A stretch of DNA of 64,000 bases from Haliclona indistincta. Lineage: Eukaryota > Porifera > Demospongiae > Haplosclerida > Chalinidae. The stretch's first letter is position 1; each line of letters opens with the position of its first letter. The stretch spans positions 7,249,754-7,313,753 of the forward strand of contig OZ024792.1 of NCBI GenBank assembly GCA_964017065.1, in the 5' to 3' direction. A program made the position numbers and the translations under genes. Shown piece by piece: positions 32,731-44,900 of this stretch. The notes below the pieces were generated by a model, which had not been told where the DNA came from, searched no databases, and saw only the letters and a program-made list of their open reading frames with translations.

Positions 32731-35589
32731 CTATTTAGCAATGAAGGCTACTAACAGTGCCACAAGGAGAATGGAAGTGTGAACAACAGCGGAGTGTACA
32801 GCTGATGATGGTGTGTAGCAGTAGCCACTAGCAATGGTGTTGTTAACCAGATTGCACTCCTGCGGTTCAATGCACTCAAGTGTTGTGGCATTACGAACAA
32901 GATTAGAACCACATGCATCACAGTTATCAGGACCTGTACCAGAGCACCCACGGGCACAAGCAGAGTCACATTGAATCACAATTTGCTGAACTGATGATGG
33001 AACTTGAGTTACACCATAGAAGTCGACAGAGATTCCACCAGCATGTGCACCAGGATGTGCACCAGCAGTTGATTTACGGTTACTGATGGAGACTTGTAGA
33101 GTCCATTGACCAGTAGGGTTCTCTCCCCAATGCAGCACAGTCCTAAATGGCCAATTATCATAGCCAACAGCTGATGTAATGTCCCAGGGTCGACGGAATA
33201 GAATAGTTGATACTGTTCCACTAGGAGAGGTTAGAGTAGCACTAATGTCACCTCGCTTGACTATGCTTTGGTAGAAATTGGGATTTCCAATATTAACTCC
33301 ATTTTGCTTGTCTGTCAGAACTCGACTTGTTGCTTCATTCTCTGACAAGCGAAAACCATCTACACCAGTAACTACCAGTGTCATGGTAACTACTACAGAC
33401 TCCAGAGATCGAATTGATCCATTATATGTGAATGTTCTCGTGTCTGGAAAACCAGGATTTAAACCTCTGTACAAAAAATGAGCAATTGTTGCATTCATTT
33501 ACATAATTATAGTAGCCACAATCTCACATAGTTGTAGTAGGCCTATTATAAACTGTTTGTTTAACTTGTTCAGGTACGTTTATCCAGCGTTGAGCTCGAG
33601 TGACCATTGCTTCAGCATCAATAGCCCCAAACCCAAACTGATGGCTCACCCTGAGACCAGCTCCATTGGTAACGACATCACGAGTGCTGTACATGAGTGG
33701 ATTGGGATTAGACGTGTATACAATCAGATACTGGACATCACGCCATGTCAGTTGTGGACTAAGAAAAGATAGAATGTACAAATAATTATGATAAAATAAA
33801 TTTTATAACTTACTTAGCTTCTAAAGCCAGTGCTATAACTCCAGACACATATGGAGCGGCTGAGCTAGTACCATCAAATGCATTATTACAACCACCATTG
33901 GTAGTTGTTGTTGACTGATGGAAGAGGGTATTGCGTTATGACAGACTACTATTGCAATTCTTACTGACCACTTGCAAGTCAGGATCTCGTGTGTTGTCAA
34001 CATAAGCTACCACCATCTTACTGGAGCATCTCTCATCATAGCTTGCAGGTACACCATTCTGACTGTATGACCCTACTGCTATAGTGTATAAGTTGCTAGC
34101 ATATCCATCAGCAGCACAACTATCAAAATTCTCTCCTCCATTTCCAGCTGCAAATGTAAAGATATTTCCTCTATTGTTCCGTCCCTGAGTCACACACAAA
34201 TTGACTACCAGATAATATAATAATCATGTAGCAGTACCATAGTGGTTCCTTGCTCTAGAGCCATTTGTGTGAGTGTACTTGGTCTTGAAGTTCTAGTTCC
34301 AACGTCAGACGGTCCCCAACTATTACTGTAGATATGAATACTGCTCCGACTATGAGAGAGAGCTCCTGCCTCCTTAATATCAGTAACTGAGTCACCTCCA
34401 AGCAAACGCAATCCTACAACATCAAAAATGGCTTTGATTTGTAAATGTTGCTCTAGAGAATTTTACCAGCTAGTCTAGCATCATAAGCCACACCCACTCC
34501 ACACACTGTGTTGTTGCGTGTCATAACAATCTCTCCAGCTACATTAGTGCCGTGACTATCACTGCTTCTTGCAGGGGAAGGATTCGAACTAAAGACGTCA
34601 TCAGCATAATTGAAGCTGTATTGAGCCTCCTAAAATCAAGGATAACACTCTTGCTGTAGTCATGTGAGGAACTTACATAGTTGTCCCTAAGGTCACTATG
34701 TGTGTATTCAACACCTATAAAACACATGTGAATATCGTTATCATACTATAATAATAATTCATGAATACTCACCATCATCAACTACTCCCACCACAATTCC
34801 TTTACCAGTATAGCCCTGGATCCAGGCTGGTTCAACATTGATATCAAGCCTTAGTGAGGGCTCACCAGTCTGACCTGTGTTATTCTGACAGTTTCGTCAT
34901 AATAAATCTACTATGAACTATTCACTACTTACCACACCCCATTGATACTGCCAGGAAGGATTAGCTAATATACTAGGCTGATAGTACTTCTTTACCATAT
35001 TATGAACCTTCTGTTGCTCAACAAATTTTACCTAGATACAACACGCATTTAAATCTCTGTTAACTAGTTTTTCCTACAGTCTTACCTCGGGCTCATTGGA
35101 CAGAGCTGTTGTGAAGTAAGTGTTTGGCTCTGATGGGTTACCAGCTTCACGACGGCGACTGTTGTCCAGTACAAAATGATACATGTCCTTCAATGATCCA
35201 ACCTGGAGTAGTACATGTAGAAAGTGCTAGCTGGCTCATGGCGACGTAGAAATAGTTATTAGAACATGCATGTTTACTGTAGTTGGGCATCTAGGCAGCA
35301 ATCAAAATGCTTCTGTATACAGATGCTGTCAGTAAATTTGAAAAGACGAAATAAACTAGACCTAATACGTGCAGGAGACGCCTAGCTGCTAGAGTTGCCT
35401 TCTCCGAACCGTTCCCGAGTTGACGAAACCATGTTTCGCAGCGAGAGCATTTGCTTTCTCTTCTCCGCCAGACACTTCCACCGCCCAGCTGTTGGCATAC
35501 TCGCCATACTGCACCGAGGGAAGATCAGGAATGACTGCAATAGCAGCCACTTGATGGACAGCTAACACGCACACGATCGCCCCCAGCAT
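32731..35589 (-). CDS. Proprotein convertase (furin/kexin-type S8 protease), copy 2
   Basis: Eleven exons (35589-35410, 35202-35086, 35031-34933, 34884-34773, 34714-34677, 34629-34467, 34413-34238, 34184-33969, 33914-33814, 33758-33528, 33466-32731) give 722 residues, with the same phases as copy 1. The catalytic set is present: [21 protein letters not shown] and DGTSSAAP (the last differs from the usual GTSAA by one serine). The P domain and Cys repeat are nearly identical to copy 1, and the C-terminus again ends in a bare hydrophobic segment. Exon 1 ends at an unusual donor (GTTCGG). Exons 2-4 and their introns are almost identical to copy 1. Confidence 0.9.
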
Positions 35590-35672
35590 AGCTACGCAGT
35601 TAGCTCCGGTTGCAGTAATGACATTTCCTAAAGCGTTGATTATACTTAATAATGTGACGTTTTATTATTAAT

Positions 35673-38536
35673 TTAATACTGGAAAAGCAGTACTATCAAG
35701 TTCATTAGTATTATGTAGAGACCGAGGGCACGTGCTTCATGAGAAGATGATGACGGTGCTAATGAATCTGTCAGTGGTGGCTGTTGACTCCCAACTGTTT
35801 CTCCATAGCCTCCAGAGGGTGTTGCTATAGGTGCCAAAGGCTGGGTCATGGTTTCAGTAGATGACACAGCAGTTGTTACACTGTGTGTGCTATGGAAACT
35901 AGTTTCCATTGCACTAGGTTTGATGGGGGTGGGGTATTGGTAGGAAAAGTGATTTTCCTGGTTAATGCAATACCCATTGTGAGCGGTAGTGGAGTTGGGG
36001 CATTTTGGTAGACAGGCGAGAGACACTGGGTCACGGTAGCTGCTACAAGCATCACAGTAAGCAGGACTGGAAGAAGCACAGCCACTTGCGCATTCTTCTG
36101 AACAAATCTTGCTAATTGAACTTGGTTTAGTTCTAGTACCATAAAAAATCACACTTGCATTCTTGAACCAAACACAGCCTGTCTCTGATTTGAATCCGAT
36201 AGACAGGGACCATTCTCCTGCTGGATTTTCGCCCCAGAAATGAACGCTCATAAACGGCCAATGGTTGAAGCCAACGGTGTTCACAAAGTCTCGTTCTCTG
36301 TGAGGAAGGATGGTGGATTTAGTTTGGTGTGGAGAGGTCAAGTTGATCTCGATATCTCCTCTCCGAGCGGATGTGTGGAAAATGATGGATTCATAATCTT
36401 CCTCTCCAGCTTGGTACAATTCATTAGGTCCATAGATCCTATCCTGGTTCTCTATGCTCAGGGTAGCAACAACTTCAACATGTTCAAGGACGGCGACATC
36501 AGAGTAGTCCGGGAATGTGAAGTTAATTGTCAGCGGTTGCAATCTCGTTACATTTCTGTGTGGGTAAAGAGATCTTATATTTCATTGAAATCCTATATTT
36601 CAGCACCTGTCAGTTTGGTTAAGTACGATATCATGTCTAATCTGATCAGGCACTGTGGACCAGTGCCTCGCTCTTGTCACCAATGCCTCAGCATTGACAG
36701 CCCCGAACCCATGCTGATGATTGAACCACAGCCCGGCTCCATTTTGTCTCCATTCCTCTGTGCTATGTACCAGCTGGGAAGGGTCACTGGTATGCACCAA
36801 CAGGTGCTGAACATCACGCCATGTCAAAGTGGGACTGTGACAAGACATGAAGAACAGCACTAAATAGTGTCTCAGCTTACTTTGCCTGCAGTGCTAGAGC
36901 TAAAGTGCCGGCTAACAGAGGAGCTGCAGCGCTAGTACCAGTAAAGGATGTTGTACATGTGTGTCTAGTACCTGTTGTTACCTTCAAGTAGAAACTAACA
37001 TAAGTCGTGTGCAAGGATATGAGAATGACTCACAGTCTGGGACAGACTGGTGTTTCCTTGGTTATATACAACAACTAGTTTAGAGCTGCATTTCTCGTCG
37101 TAGCTTGCAGGAGCTCCATTGATGTCAGCAGAGCCGACAGCAATGGTGTAAATGCTACTAGCATAGCCGTCAGTAGCACATGAATCTCCATTCCTTCCAC
37201 CATTACCAGCTGCCCATACGTAAAGAGAACCCTTACCAAATCGACCCTAGACAACAAGAATACTATCACATCCTGCATTCGTTGTAACTGTATACCTTTT
37301 TAATTCCCATCTCGAAAGCTCTGCTTGCTAGCTGTTTAGGCCCTTGGACGGCATAGCCTGTATCAGGCGGCCCCCAACTATTGGAATAGATATCAATCCT
37401 ATTGTACTTGTGGTTAAAGGCAGTTGCTTCTTGTATGTCAGTTGCACCGAAATAAGAAAGCATTCGAATACCTACATCATAATAATATCATATGTTTTTC
37501 AAACTTTTAAATTTCATTCACCTGCTAATTTAGCATTGTATGCGACGCCAACTCCGCATTTGCTGTTGTTTCTAGCCATGGCGACGATGCCGGCACAACT
37601 AGTGCCGTGTTCATTTGTGTAAGGAGGAAAGTTTGAAGGTGTTGGGTCCCTGTCGTTGTCAATAATATCATAGCTTGAATGAGGGTCCTAACAATTATTA
37701 TGAGAAAGACATAAAACACGACATACACATATAAAGTAGCAACTCACATAGTTGTTGGAGAGGTCAGAGTGTCTGTGATCTACTCCTGCAAGGAGGTAAA
37801 CCACAATGTGTCATGGTACATACAATACTAGGTGATGATGCATTAGTGCTTGTATTCCGCAAATTCACACATGTGTGATAATCATTTAACCCCATACTCA
37901 CCATCATCCAAAATAGCTACTGTCACACCAGTTCCTGTGATGCCCTGCATCCAGACACGCTCAATGTTCAGATCTAACCGCTCTGTTGTGTTCAACTGTT
38001 CTCTGTTGAGCTACAGCAGAATACATGAATGAATTACTATAGTGAGCTACTTACTAGCTGCCATTGCTGATTCCACAGTGGGTCCGAGGGCTGAGTATAT
38101 GCTTTCTTTTGATGACGTCTGACTCGTTGAATTTCAACCATTCCAACCTATGACAGAAGTGTCGTTTACAGTGTTTAACATTTTTGGTGTAAACCAGTTA
38201 AACTAACATGCTTGTCATTTCTAAGATGTTTTAGTTGTTGCAGCATAGCTGATTTTCTACCTAATAGTATTGCAAAGTGATAGAATCCTTCTAATTCACC
38301 GACCTGTATAAACTGCATAATCAAGATGCACAGCTCAGTACAGTCTCTCTTACTTGTCCTAAATTGATCAGTCCATATTGGTCTGCTATTCTTGTAGCTT
38401 CCTCAGGACCGGCTGTAACCTCAACTGCCAAATGTCTCATGTTTCTCCTAGCTGACACATACTGGTGGACAAAAGACGATGCTAGTAGAAGAGTGACTAG
38501 TTTTAGAGTGCTATCACCCCCACCAAGTAGTGCCAT
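35673..38536 (-). CDS. Proprotein convertase (furin/kexin-type S8 protease), copy 3
   Basis: Eleven exons (38536-38354, 38303-38208, 38147-38055, 38010-37902, 37785-37748, 37687-37522, 37471-37296, 37246-37034, 36981-36881, 36834-36607, 36555-35673) join to 761 residues. The ATG at 38536 is chosen because the longer frame starts with [17 protein letters not shown] then gives a good signal peptide. The prodomain ends in a basic site (RVRRHQKK). Catalytic residues are present: [20 protein letters not shown] and GTSAAAP. P domain, Cys repeat, a Ser/Thr-rich linker and a terminal hydrophobic segment follow. It is the most diverged of the three. Its stop codon is 83 bp from the ATG of copy 2, with AATAAA (minus strand, 35666-35661) just after the stop. 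Confidence 0.9.
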
Positions 38537-38902
38537 TGTGTGAGTGATAGACACTGATCTGCAACTGGTTTATATAATGAGCTGTGTAGCTGTGACATTC
38601 CTTCACTTCTTCCGACAAGCCGCACTTTCCGGTGACAACTATTGTCTCCTCTGATATGCCTGCTTATGGGATGACAAGTTGTAGCAACAAATTATGTGAG
38701 ATGCACAAAGAGTAGAGTTACCAAGTGCCATTTGTAGCCTTGTGGTGATGACATACATTCGCGGTTAGTAGAGGGAACGCCCACGTGTCTCCACGCCTAC
38801 AAATCACGACCTTTTCAGATTACAACAGTTTACTGGCATATCCAAATCAAGGCCACGAGTCTGCTACACGTCCATTTTTACCTTCAGCCATTCGTCAGCA
38901 AG

Positions 38903-39307
38903 ATGGGCAAAAAGCTCTTCGTTGGAAACCTGTCCTTTCAAACAACTGACGGTGAATTGCAAGAAGTATTCGAACAGTATGGAGAAGTTGAAGATGCCAA
39001 GATAATTCTTGATCGTGAAACTGGCAGGTCACGTGGATTTGGTTTCGTGACTTTCCTTGCCGAAGAAGATGCTGAAAAGGCTCTTGCAATGGACGGACAA
39101 GAAGTAAATGGACGTAGCTTGCGAGTCAACTTTGCTACAGATCGTGGTGAGGGCGGCGGCGGTGGCGGCGGCGGCAGGAGAGGTGGCCGGGGCTATGGTG
39201 GAGGCTATAGTGGAAGAGACGGTGGAGGCTATGGTGGAGGAAGAGACGGTGGTGGAAGAGACGGTGGAGGATATGGTGGGGGGAGAGACGGTGGAAGACG
39301 TTACTAA
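38903..39307 (+). CDS. Glycine-rich RRM RNA-binding protein (CIRBP/RBM3-like)
   Basis: An intronless frame of 134 residues. One RRM (about 3-80) has RNP2 LFVGNL and RNP1 RGFGFVTF with intact aromatic residues, followed by an RGG/YGGG-rich tail (GRDGGGYGGG repeats) ending GRRY. This matches the cold-inducible RNA-binding protein plan (animal CIRBP/RBM3, plant GR-RBP): binding and chaperoning of mRNAs. The absence of introns among intron-rich neighbours could mean a retrocopy, but the frame is intact. It is divergent from convertase copy 3 (366 bp between starts). Confidence 0.9.
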   Translation: MGKKLFVGNLSFQTTDGELQEVFEQYGEVEDAKIILDRETGRSRGFGFVTFLAEEDAEKALAMDGQEVNGRSLRVNFATDRGEGGGGGGGGRRGGRGYGGGYSGRDGGGYGGGRDGGGRDGGGYGGGRDGGRRY

Positions 39308-39598
39308 AGATTCATTCCGCTAGCCGGTATTTCTCGCATCCTATGGCATATAATATTATTCTAACTTATTTCTTTGTATCACTGTTAAAATCTATTCTGT
39401 TTACTTGGTCATTGGATTAGATTGAGAATATCTTTACACTGTCTGTACAATACAATTCTTGTCATGTCAAATTGAAATCTGAAAAAGTTTGTTGAATACA
39501 GTTGTGTCAATCCAGGGTTGCACTTGCACCACGCGGTCGACCACCCTAACCACACCCACTTGCAGTATTGGTCACACCCAAATTCAAGTGAAACGACT

Positions 39599-40044
39599 AT
39601 GCGGCTGGTCGCTTTTGTTCTGGTTCTTGTCTCTCACACCGCGTTTTGCCACTTCAGGGCTAATCCTTCGTACGACATAGGTACTATGGATAGAAGTGAA
39701 TACTCCAACACTTGGGCCTTGAAGATAGTAGGCGGTAGAGCTGTAGCCGATAGCATAGCAGAAAAATACGGATTCATCAACGAAGGCCAGTCGGTAAGCC
39801 ACACTGGTCGAGAGTAGCTTGTACTGTACTCTGATTTAGATCGGTAGCCTTGAAGACATGTATATGTTTATCCTGAAAGGCGCTGAAGGAATACATATGC
39901 CAGAGATGACAGATGCACTCGCCTCAGAACCATCAGTAAGCTAGCACTTCGTGTGATCAAATTATTCAGTTTAAATGTACTATCTAGGTCAAGTACGTTG
40001 AACAACAGAAGTTCAGAAGACATGTTAAAAAGATCAGGCACTGA
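39599..40044 (+). CDS. Free-standing secreted convertase prodomain (possible inhibitor)
   Basis: Three exons (39599-39793, 39840-39935, 39988-40044) join in phase to 115 residues. A signal peptide (MRLVAFVLVLVSHTAFC) is followed by a domain matching the convertase prodomains nearby: NTWALKIVGG, IAEKYGFINEGQ, IGSLEDMYMFIL, VKYVEQQKFRRHVKK. Both introns are phase 0 at the same positions as introns 1 and 2 of the convertase genes. The frame stops right after RRHVKKIRH, just past the basic region that precedes the catalytic domain in copy 3, and no catalytic exons follow before the FBPase gene at 40152. Known S8 propeptides inhibit their enzymes, so a trans-acting inhibitor or chaperone is plausible; a truncated remnant is the alternative. 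Confidence 0.75.
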
Positions 40045-40151
40045 CTGAACTAAGTAGTTAATGATCATTCAGATATTTTTATCCCATCATTTTACTGACT
40101 GCCTGTACTATGAGTCTACTACTGAGTTTCTGTATACTACATTATAACTGT

Positions 40152-41725
40152 TTATTTCTTCTTGCACTTTTCTCGAACACGAAGGAAGTCCTCAACGTTG
40201 CCTGATGATCCGATGAATATTGGAGCTCTCTCGTGGATATCCTTGGGCACAATATCGAGAATTCCTATGTCTCCATTTGTTGCTTTGCCGCCAGCTTGCT
40301 CAATGATATAAGCCATTGGGTTACACTCATATTGCAGACGGAGCTACAAGAGAGAATATGGAAGATGTTTAGTTATGGCATTCATTTACCTTTCCAGCTG
40401 GACTCTTAGATGTTGCGGGGTACATAAATATTCCACCGTACTTTAGTGTCCGATGCATATCAGAGACCATGGAGCCTACGTACCTAGCAGACAATGGTGC
40501 TTTATCATCCTGTGGGTGTGGTTAATAAGGGCGTGGCTTCATAGACAAGCTAGCTGACCTCGGGGAACTTGCACTGACGGACATATTCAGTGACATCGTC
40601 ATCCCAGTATTTAGCGTAACCCTCATTGATTGAGAAGATCTTGCCACGTTGGGGTATCTTCATATCAGGATCAGAGAGAACAAACTCACCGATGGACTGT
40701 AGAGAAAAAATTAATATGTGATTATAAGGTCAGACAATGCTTACTGGATCTAGTGTAAATCCATTCACTCCACTGCCAGTAGAGATGACCACCATTGTGG
40801 CGCTGCCGTAGATCGTGTAGCCTGCTGCAACCATCTTGTTCCCTGGCTGTAGAAGATCGCTCTCGCATGCAGGCCCATCACATTGCTGCGAATACAGATA
40901 AGGAAAATAAACACAAGAGAATGCAAATGAATGAACCTTTAACCAAATTCCGAAGATTGATCCTATTGATACAAGACAGTCAATGTTGGAGGACCCGTCC
41001 AGGGGATCAAAAGTGACAACATACTTTCCTCGTGAGCCCTCAGGAACTTCAATACACTTGTCATTCTCCTCTGATACCATCACGCCGACCTGGATACAAC
41101 CATTGCTGTTTACTCACCATCTTATCTCTCTCAGTTGTACTCACCTCAAAGGATGACTTGAGCATGTTGATGAAGAGATCGTTAGCGATGATGTCAAGCT
41201 TCTTCACCTCTTCTCCTTGAATATTAGTACTGCCGATAGTACCTCCCCTACAACAGGATGCAAGAGTACATACACAGCCTCAATTAGCAGGGCTAGTTTC
41301 TGTGATTATGACAACTATGAGAGTAGGAAACATCAATACAGGACATACAGCAGCAGCAGCCCTGCCGAGATGGTGCCTGCATGAAAGGGCTGGGGACTGA
41401 AAAACTTGACTGGGCAACCAGTGTATTTGCATTTACACTAATCAGCGTTTATGCTATCTTGTTAGAAACACTAGCAAATGTATTTAGCAGCTGCTGTAAA
41501 TATATAGGGCGTGACCACACTGCTGGAAATACAAATTTCATCAACTCACAGTTTTGCAAATCCTGCTTTGCGTACAGCTGTGGAGATAGCTTTGATTGCG
41601 GTGAGGAGAGAGTTGAGAAGCAGTGTCAGACTGCCTGTGGCTCCTTCGACGCGTCGCTGCTCGTTGAGTACGAACCGCGTGAGGGTCATCGAGTCCACAT
41701 CGATGTCACCTGAAATACTTGCCAT
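40152..41725 (-). CDS. FBP1: Fructose-1,6-bisphosphatase
   Basis: Seven exons (41725-41550, 41247-41145, 41089-40937, 40885-40745, 40696-40559, 40509-40390, 40343-40152) join in phase to 340 residues; human FBP1 has 338. The metal and substrate motifs are intact: GEEVKKLD, the signature [11 protein letters not shown], the NEGYAKYW block and GGKATNGD. It hydrolyses fructose-1,6-bisphosphate in cytosolic gluconeogenesis. The start [19 protein letters not shown] aligns with the family N-terminus that carries AMP-binding residues. It ends tail-to-tail with the free prodomain gene. The call is secure. Confidence 0.96.
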
Positions 41726-41974
41726 GACGAGCTAAAACGACTCGTAGATCACGCAGATCAGAGCTACAGTTCTGGAAACAAACGGTGGTTCTAAGCTCAA
41801 GGGCCCTTTGCAAAATTGCAGTTCCTCCGGAAGCGTTTATTTACACGTGGGCTGATCAAAATTTGAACTCGGTTAAAAATTATTATGACTTTACATTATT
41901 TTTACAACTGCTATGTTTGACATTTACAATACACTGTACAATAATTATTAACTGTTGGGGCATGTGTTGTGAAG

Positions 41975-44900
41975 CTAACTCAGTCCAATTCTCTTTCCAT
42001 AGTCATACAAAACCTGCAGTAGAGTCAATGACCAGCTCCAACAACACAGTGCTGTACTTACCTTGTATAGAAGCACATACTGGTCTCTGGTCTGCACCAT
42101 TCCACCGCGATCTTGTCTCATTGATATCAAAATTTCCAACACATCCACTCTTTGTTTCTCCTGTAACTCACGCATGCCTATGTCGGCTCCAATAAACACG
42201 CCAGTGCGACCAATACCAGCACTGTGAAGACAGCATGGATTGATCAGCTGGTGCCTATGGACCCTTCGCGAAATGACGTAATAATTTTACCGCGAGCGCG
42301 CGAAACTGGACTGGTTGGCAGAAGCTGCATCATCAGTGCAATGGCCGCGAGCTGTAGCGCTGTAAACTGTTCCGTGATACTTGAAAGTAAGTGGCGTGAG
42401 TTCACACTAACGAGTAGCAGAGACGGGCGTGCATAAAAGCTGTTTCGAGAGCAAAGAGGTCCCGTCGGTCGTGTTTATTCACTGGACTACTGACTGGCCA
42501 TTTTAGCAGGATAGAAAGCAAATCGGATAGAGCCTACACCTCGCAAGCAAGTCTTGTACGTTGCTTTGGCTAAACAAAGTCAGAAGAACCTGGTGAATTG
42601 ATCGAGCTACAAGAAAAGCAGTGATAGTGCTCCTCGCGAGTCTAGATCGATGTCACGCCTACTTGGTTACTCCCCTCTGAAACAGAGCAAGCAAAGAGCT
42701 TGTGGATAAACGTTACAGCAAACAGTGGCACTCCTGAGACCTAGTAAGTCCATACAAGATTGTTTTGCGACCTGAGCTCGCAAAATAGTGTTACATTAGC
42801 TAAATTTATGTTCATGCTTTGTGAGGCTTTGCTGGAGCACATGAAGCCACCTTGCGCAGATGTTTAGACTTACCAATNNNNNNNNNNNNNNNNNNNNNNN
42901 NNNNNNNNNNNNNNNNNNNNNNNNNNNNNNNNNNNNNNNNNNNNNNNNNNNNNNNNNNNNNNNNNNNNNNNNNNNNNNNNNNNNNNNNNNNNNNNNNNNN
43001 NNNNNNNNNNNNNNNNNNNNNNNNNNNNNNNNNNNNNNNNNNNNNNNNNNNNNNNNNNNNNNNNNNNNNNNNNNNNNCATGCTTTGTGAGGCTTTGCTGG
43101 AGCACATGAAGCCACCTTGCGCAGATGTTTAGACTTACCAATGGTCTCAGGAGTGCCACTGTTTGCTGTAACGTTTATCCACAAGCTCTTTGCTTGCTCT
43201 GTTTCAGAGGGGAGTAACCAAGTAGGCGTGACATCGATCTAGACTCGCGAGGAGCACTATCACTGCTTTTCTTGTAGCTCGATCAATTCACCAGGTTCTT
43301 CTGACTTTGTTTAGCCAAAGCAACGTACAAGACTTGCTTGCGAGGTGTAGGCTCTATCCGATTTGCTTTCTATCCTGCTAAAATGGCCAGTCAGTAGTCC
43401 AGTGAATAAACACGACCGACGGGACCTCTTTGCTCTCGAAACAGCTTTTATGCACGCCCGTCTCTGCTACTCGTTAGTGTGAACTCACGCCACTTACTTT
43501 CAAGTATCACGGAACAGTTTACAGCGCTACAGCTCGCGGCCATTGCACTGATGATGCAGCTTCTGCCAACCAGTCCAGTTTCGCGCGCTCGCGGTAAAAT
43601 TATTACGTCATTTCGCGAAGGGTCTATAGTATCATCAATCATACCTGCAGTGGACTAGGAGAGGCCCATCTGATTCTTGACTATCTTTTCTTGTTTCAAG
43701 AATGAAGTCAATCAGTGGACCAGTTGTTTCAGGGACACCATGATCAGGCCATGCAGTGAACCAGTAATGTGTCACTTTACGATATTGTGATGTCTACAAG
43801 GGGCATAGCCACGGTCAGTTCACCTCACTAGTAGTACTTACCTTTAGCTCTGTGACAACAAAGGTGGTTATAGTGTAGCTTCTTGTCTTTCTTCTCTGCA
43901 GGAGCCTAACCTCAATGCCATCATAGTTATGAAGCAGCTGTCCCATGTCATCTTCATCTCGTCTCTCAGGCCAATATCTCGCACATTTTAGCTGTGACAG
44001 AAATATGAGACATGAGATGCACTACCATTAGCACTTACCCTCCCTCTCTCCTCTAGTCCAGTTGTCATGACAATGGCTGTACATTTCTGTTCCCAAACCA
44101 TGCGCCAGAAGTCACTTACTGTTGAATGAAGTGGTCCTTGTGAACCAATGTATGCTCGTGGAGTGTCATTGTATCCCTGCAGAATGTGGACATATCGTCA
44201 TCAGCTATAGTCCATACAGAACACATTACATGTATATAGTTGGCATTGATATAATCTGAATTTTTCTTTCCCGGGATTACTGACAGTGGAACACGGCTGT
44301 GAGGATCTATCAGAAAGAAAATGATTATATTGCTATGACAGTGGGGCAGCATACTTGGTAGCACATCTCTGTAGCGGTTCTTTTCATCTGCTCCATCGGG
44401 AATATCTCGTACGCTTGGCTTGTTACTAGAAACACTCTGTGGTAAAATCATCATAATTAAACACAACTTCCTTTGAATGGAATCAGTAAATTGTTATGGT
44501 TTCAGTTTACTCACAGTGTATTGAGCATATAGTAGAGGAATATCCTGCAGAGCATTGCCTAGCTGGGACTCATTCAGCGCAAGAGGTTTAAGCTCCAGAG
44601 CAGCCTGTGCATTCTACACATGTCACGCATCAACAAGCAATGTGTTAATCGCTACAAACTTACGCTATCTTCTAGATTGTCATCAAAGCTAAGTCGAGGA
44701 GGACGAGGTTTCTTTTGCTTGTCTGCCCTCCAATCTTCACGAGCCTCTAGATCGTCTTTCTCAGCATCTGAGTTCAACTCCAAATCTCCATTGGGTGCTT
44801 CTTTCGCTGCTAAGGCAGATGGTACCACTTCATTCTTCAGCATCGGAGCTTCATCATCGTCACTGATGATATCCGACTGGGGTGACTCTCTTGCCCTTCG

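Noticed and set aside
36240..36863. Plus-strand 207-codon frame
   Set aside because: Antisense shadow of convertase copy 3 exons 10 and 11, whose minus-strand reading has clear P-domain motifs.
29834..38536. RGD motif in the convertase P domains as an integrin-binding novelty
   Set aside because: An RGD at this point of the P domain is a long-known conserved feature of furin-type enzymes.
42796..43184. Several open frames across 42796-43184
   Set aside because: They run through the N gap and have no real sequence in their centre.
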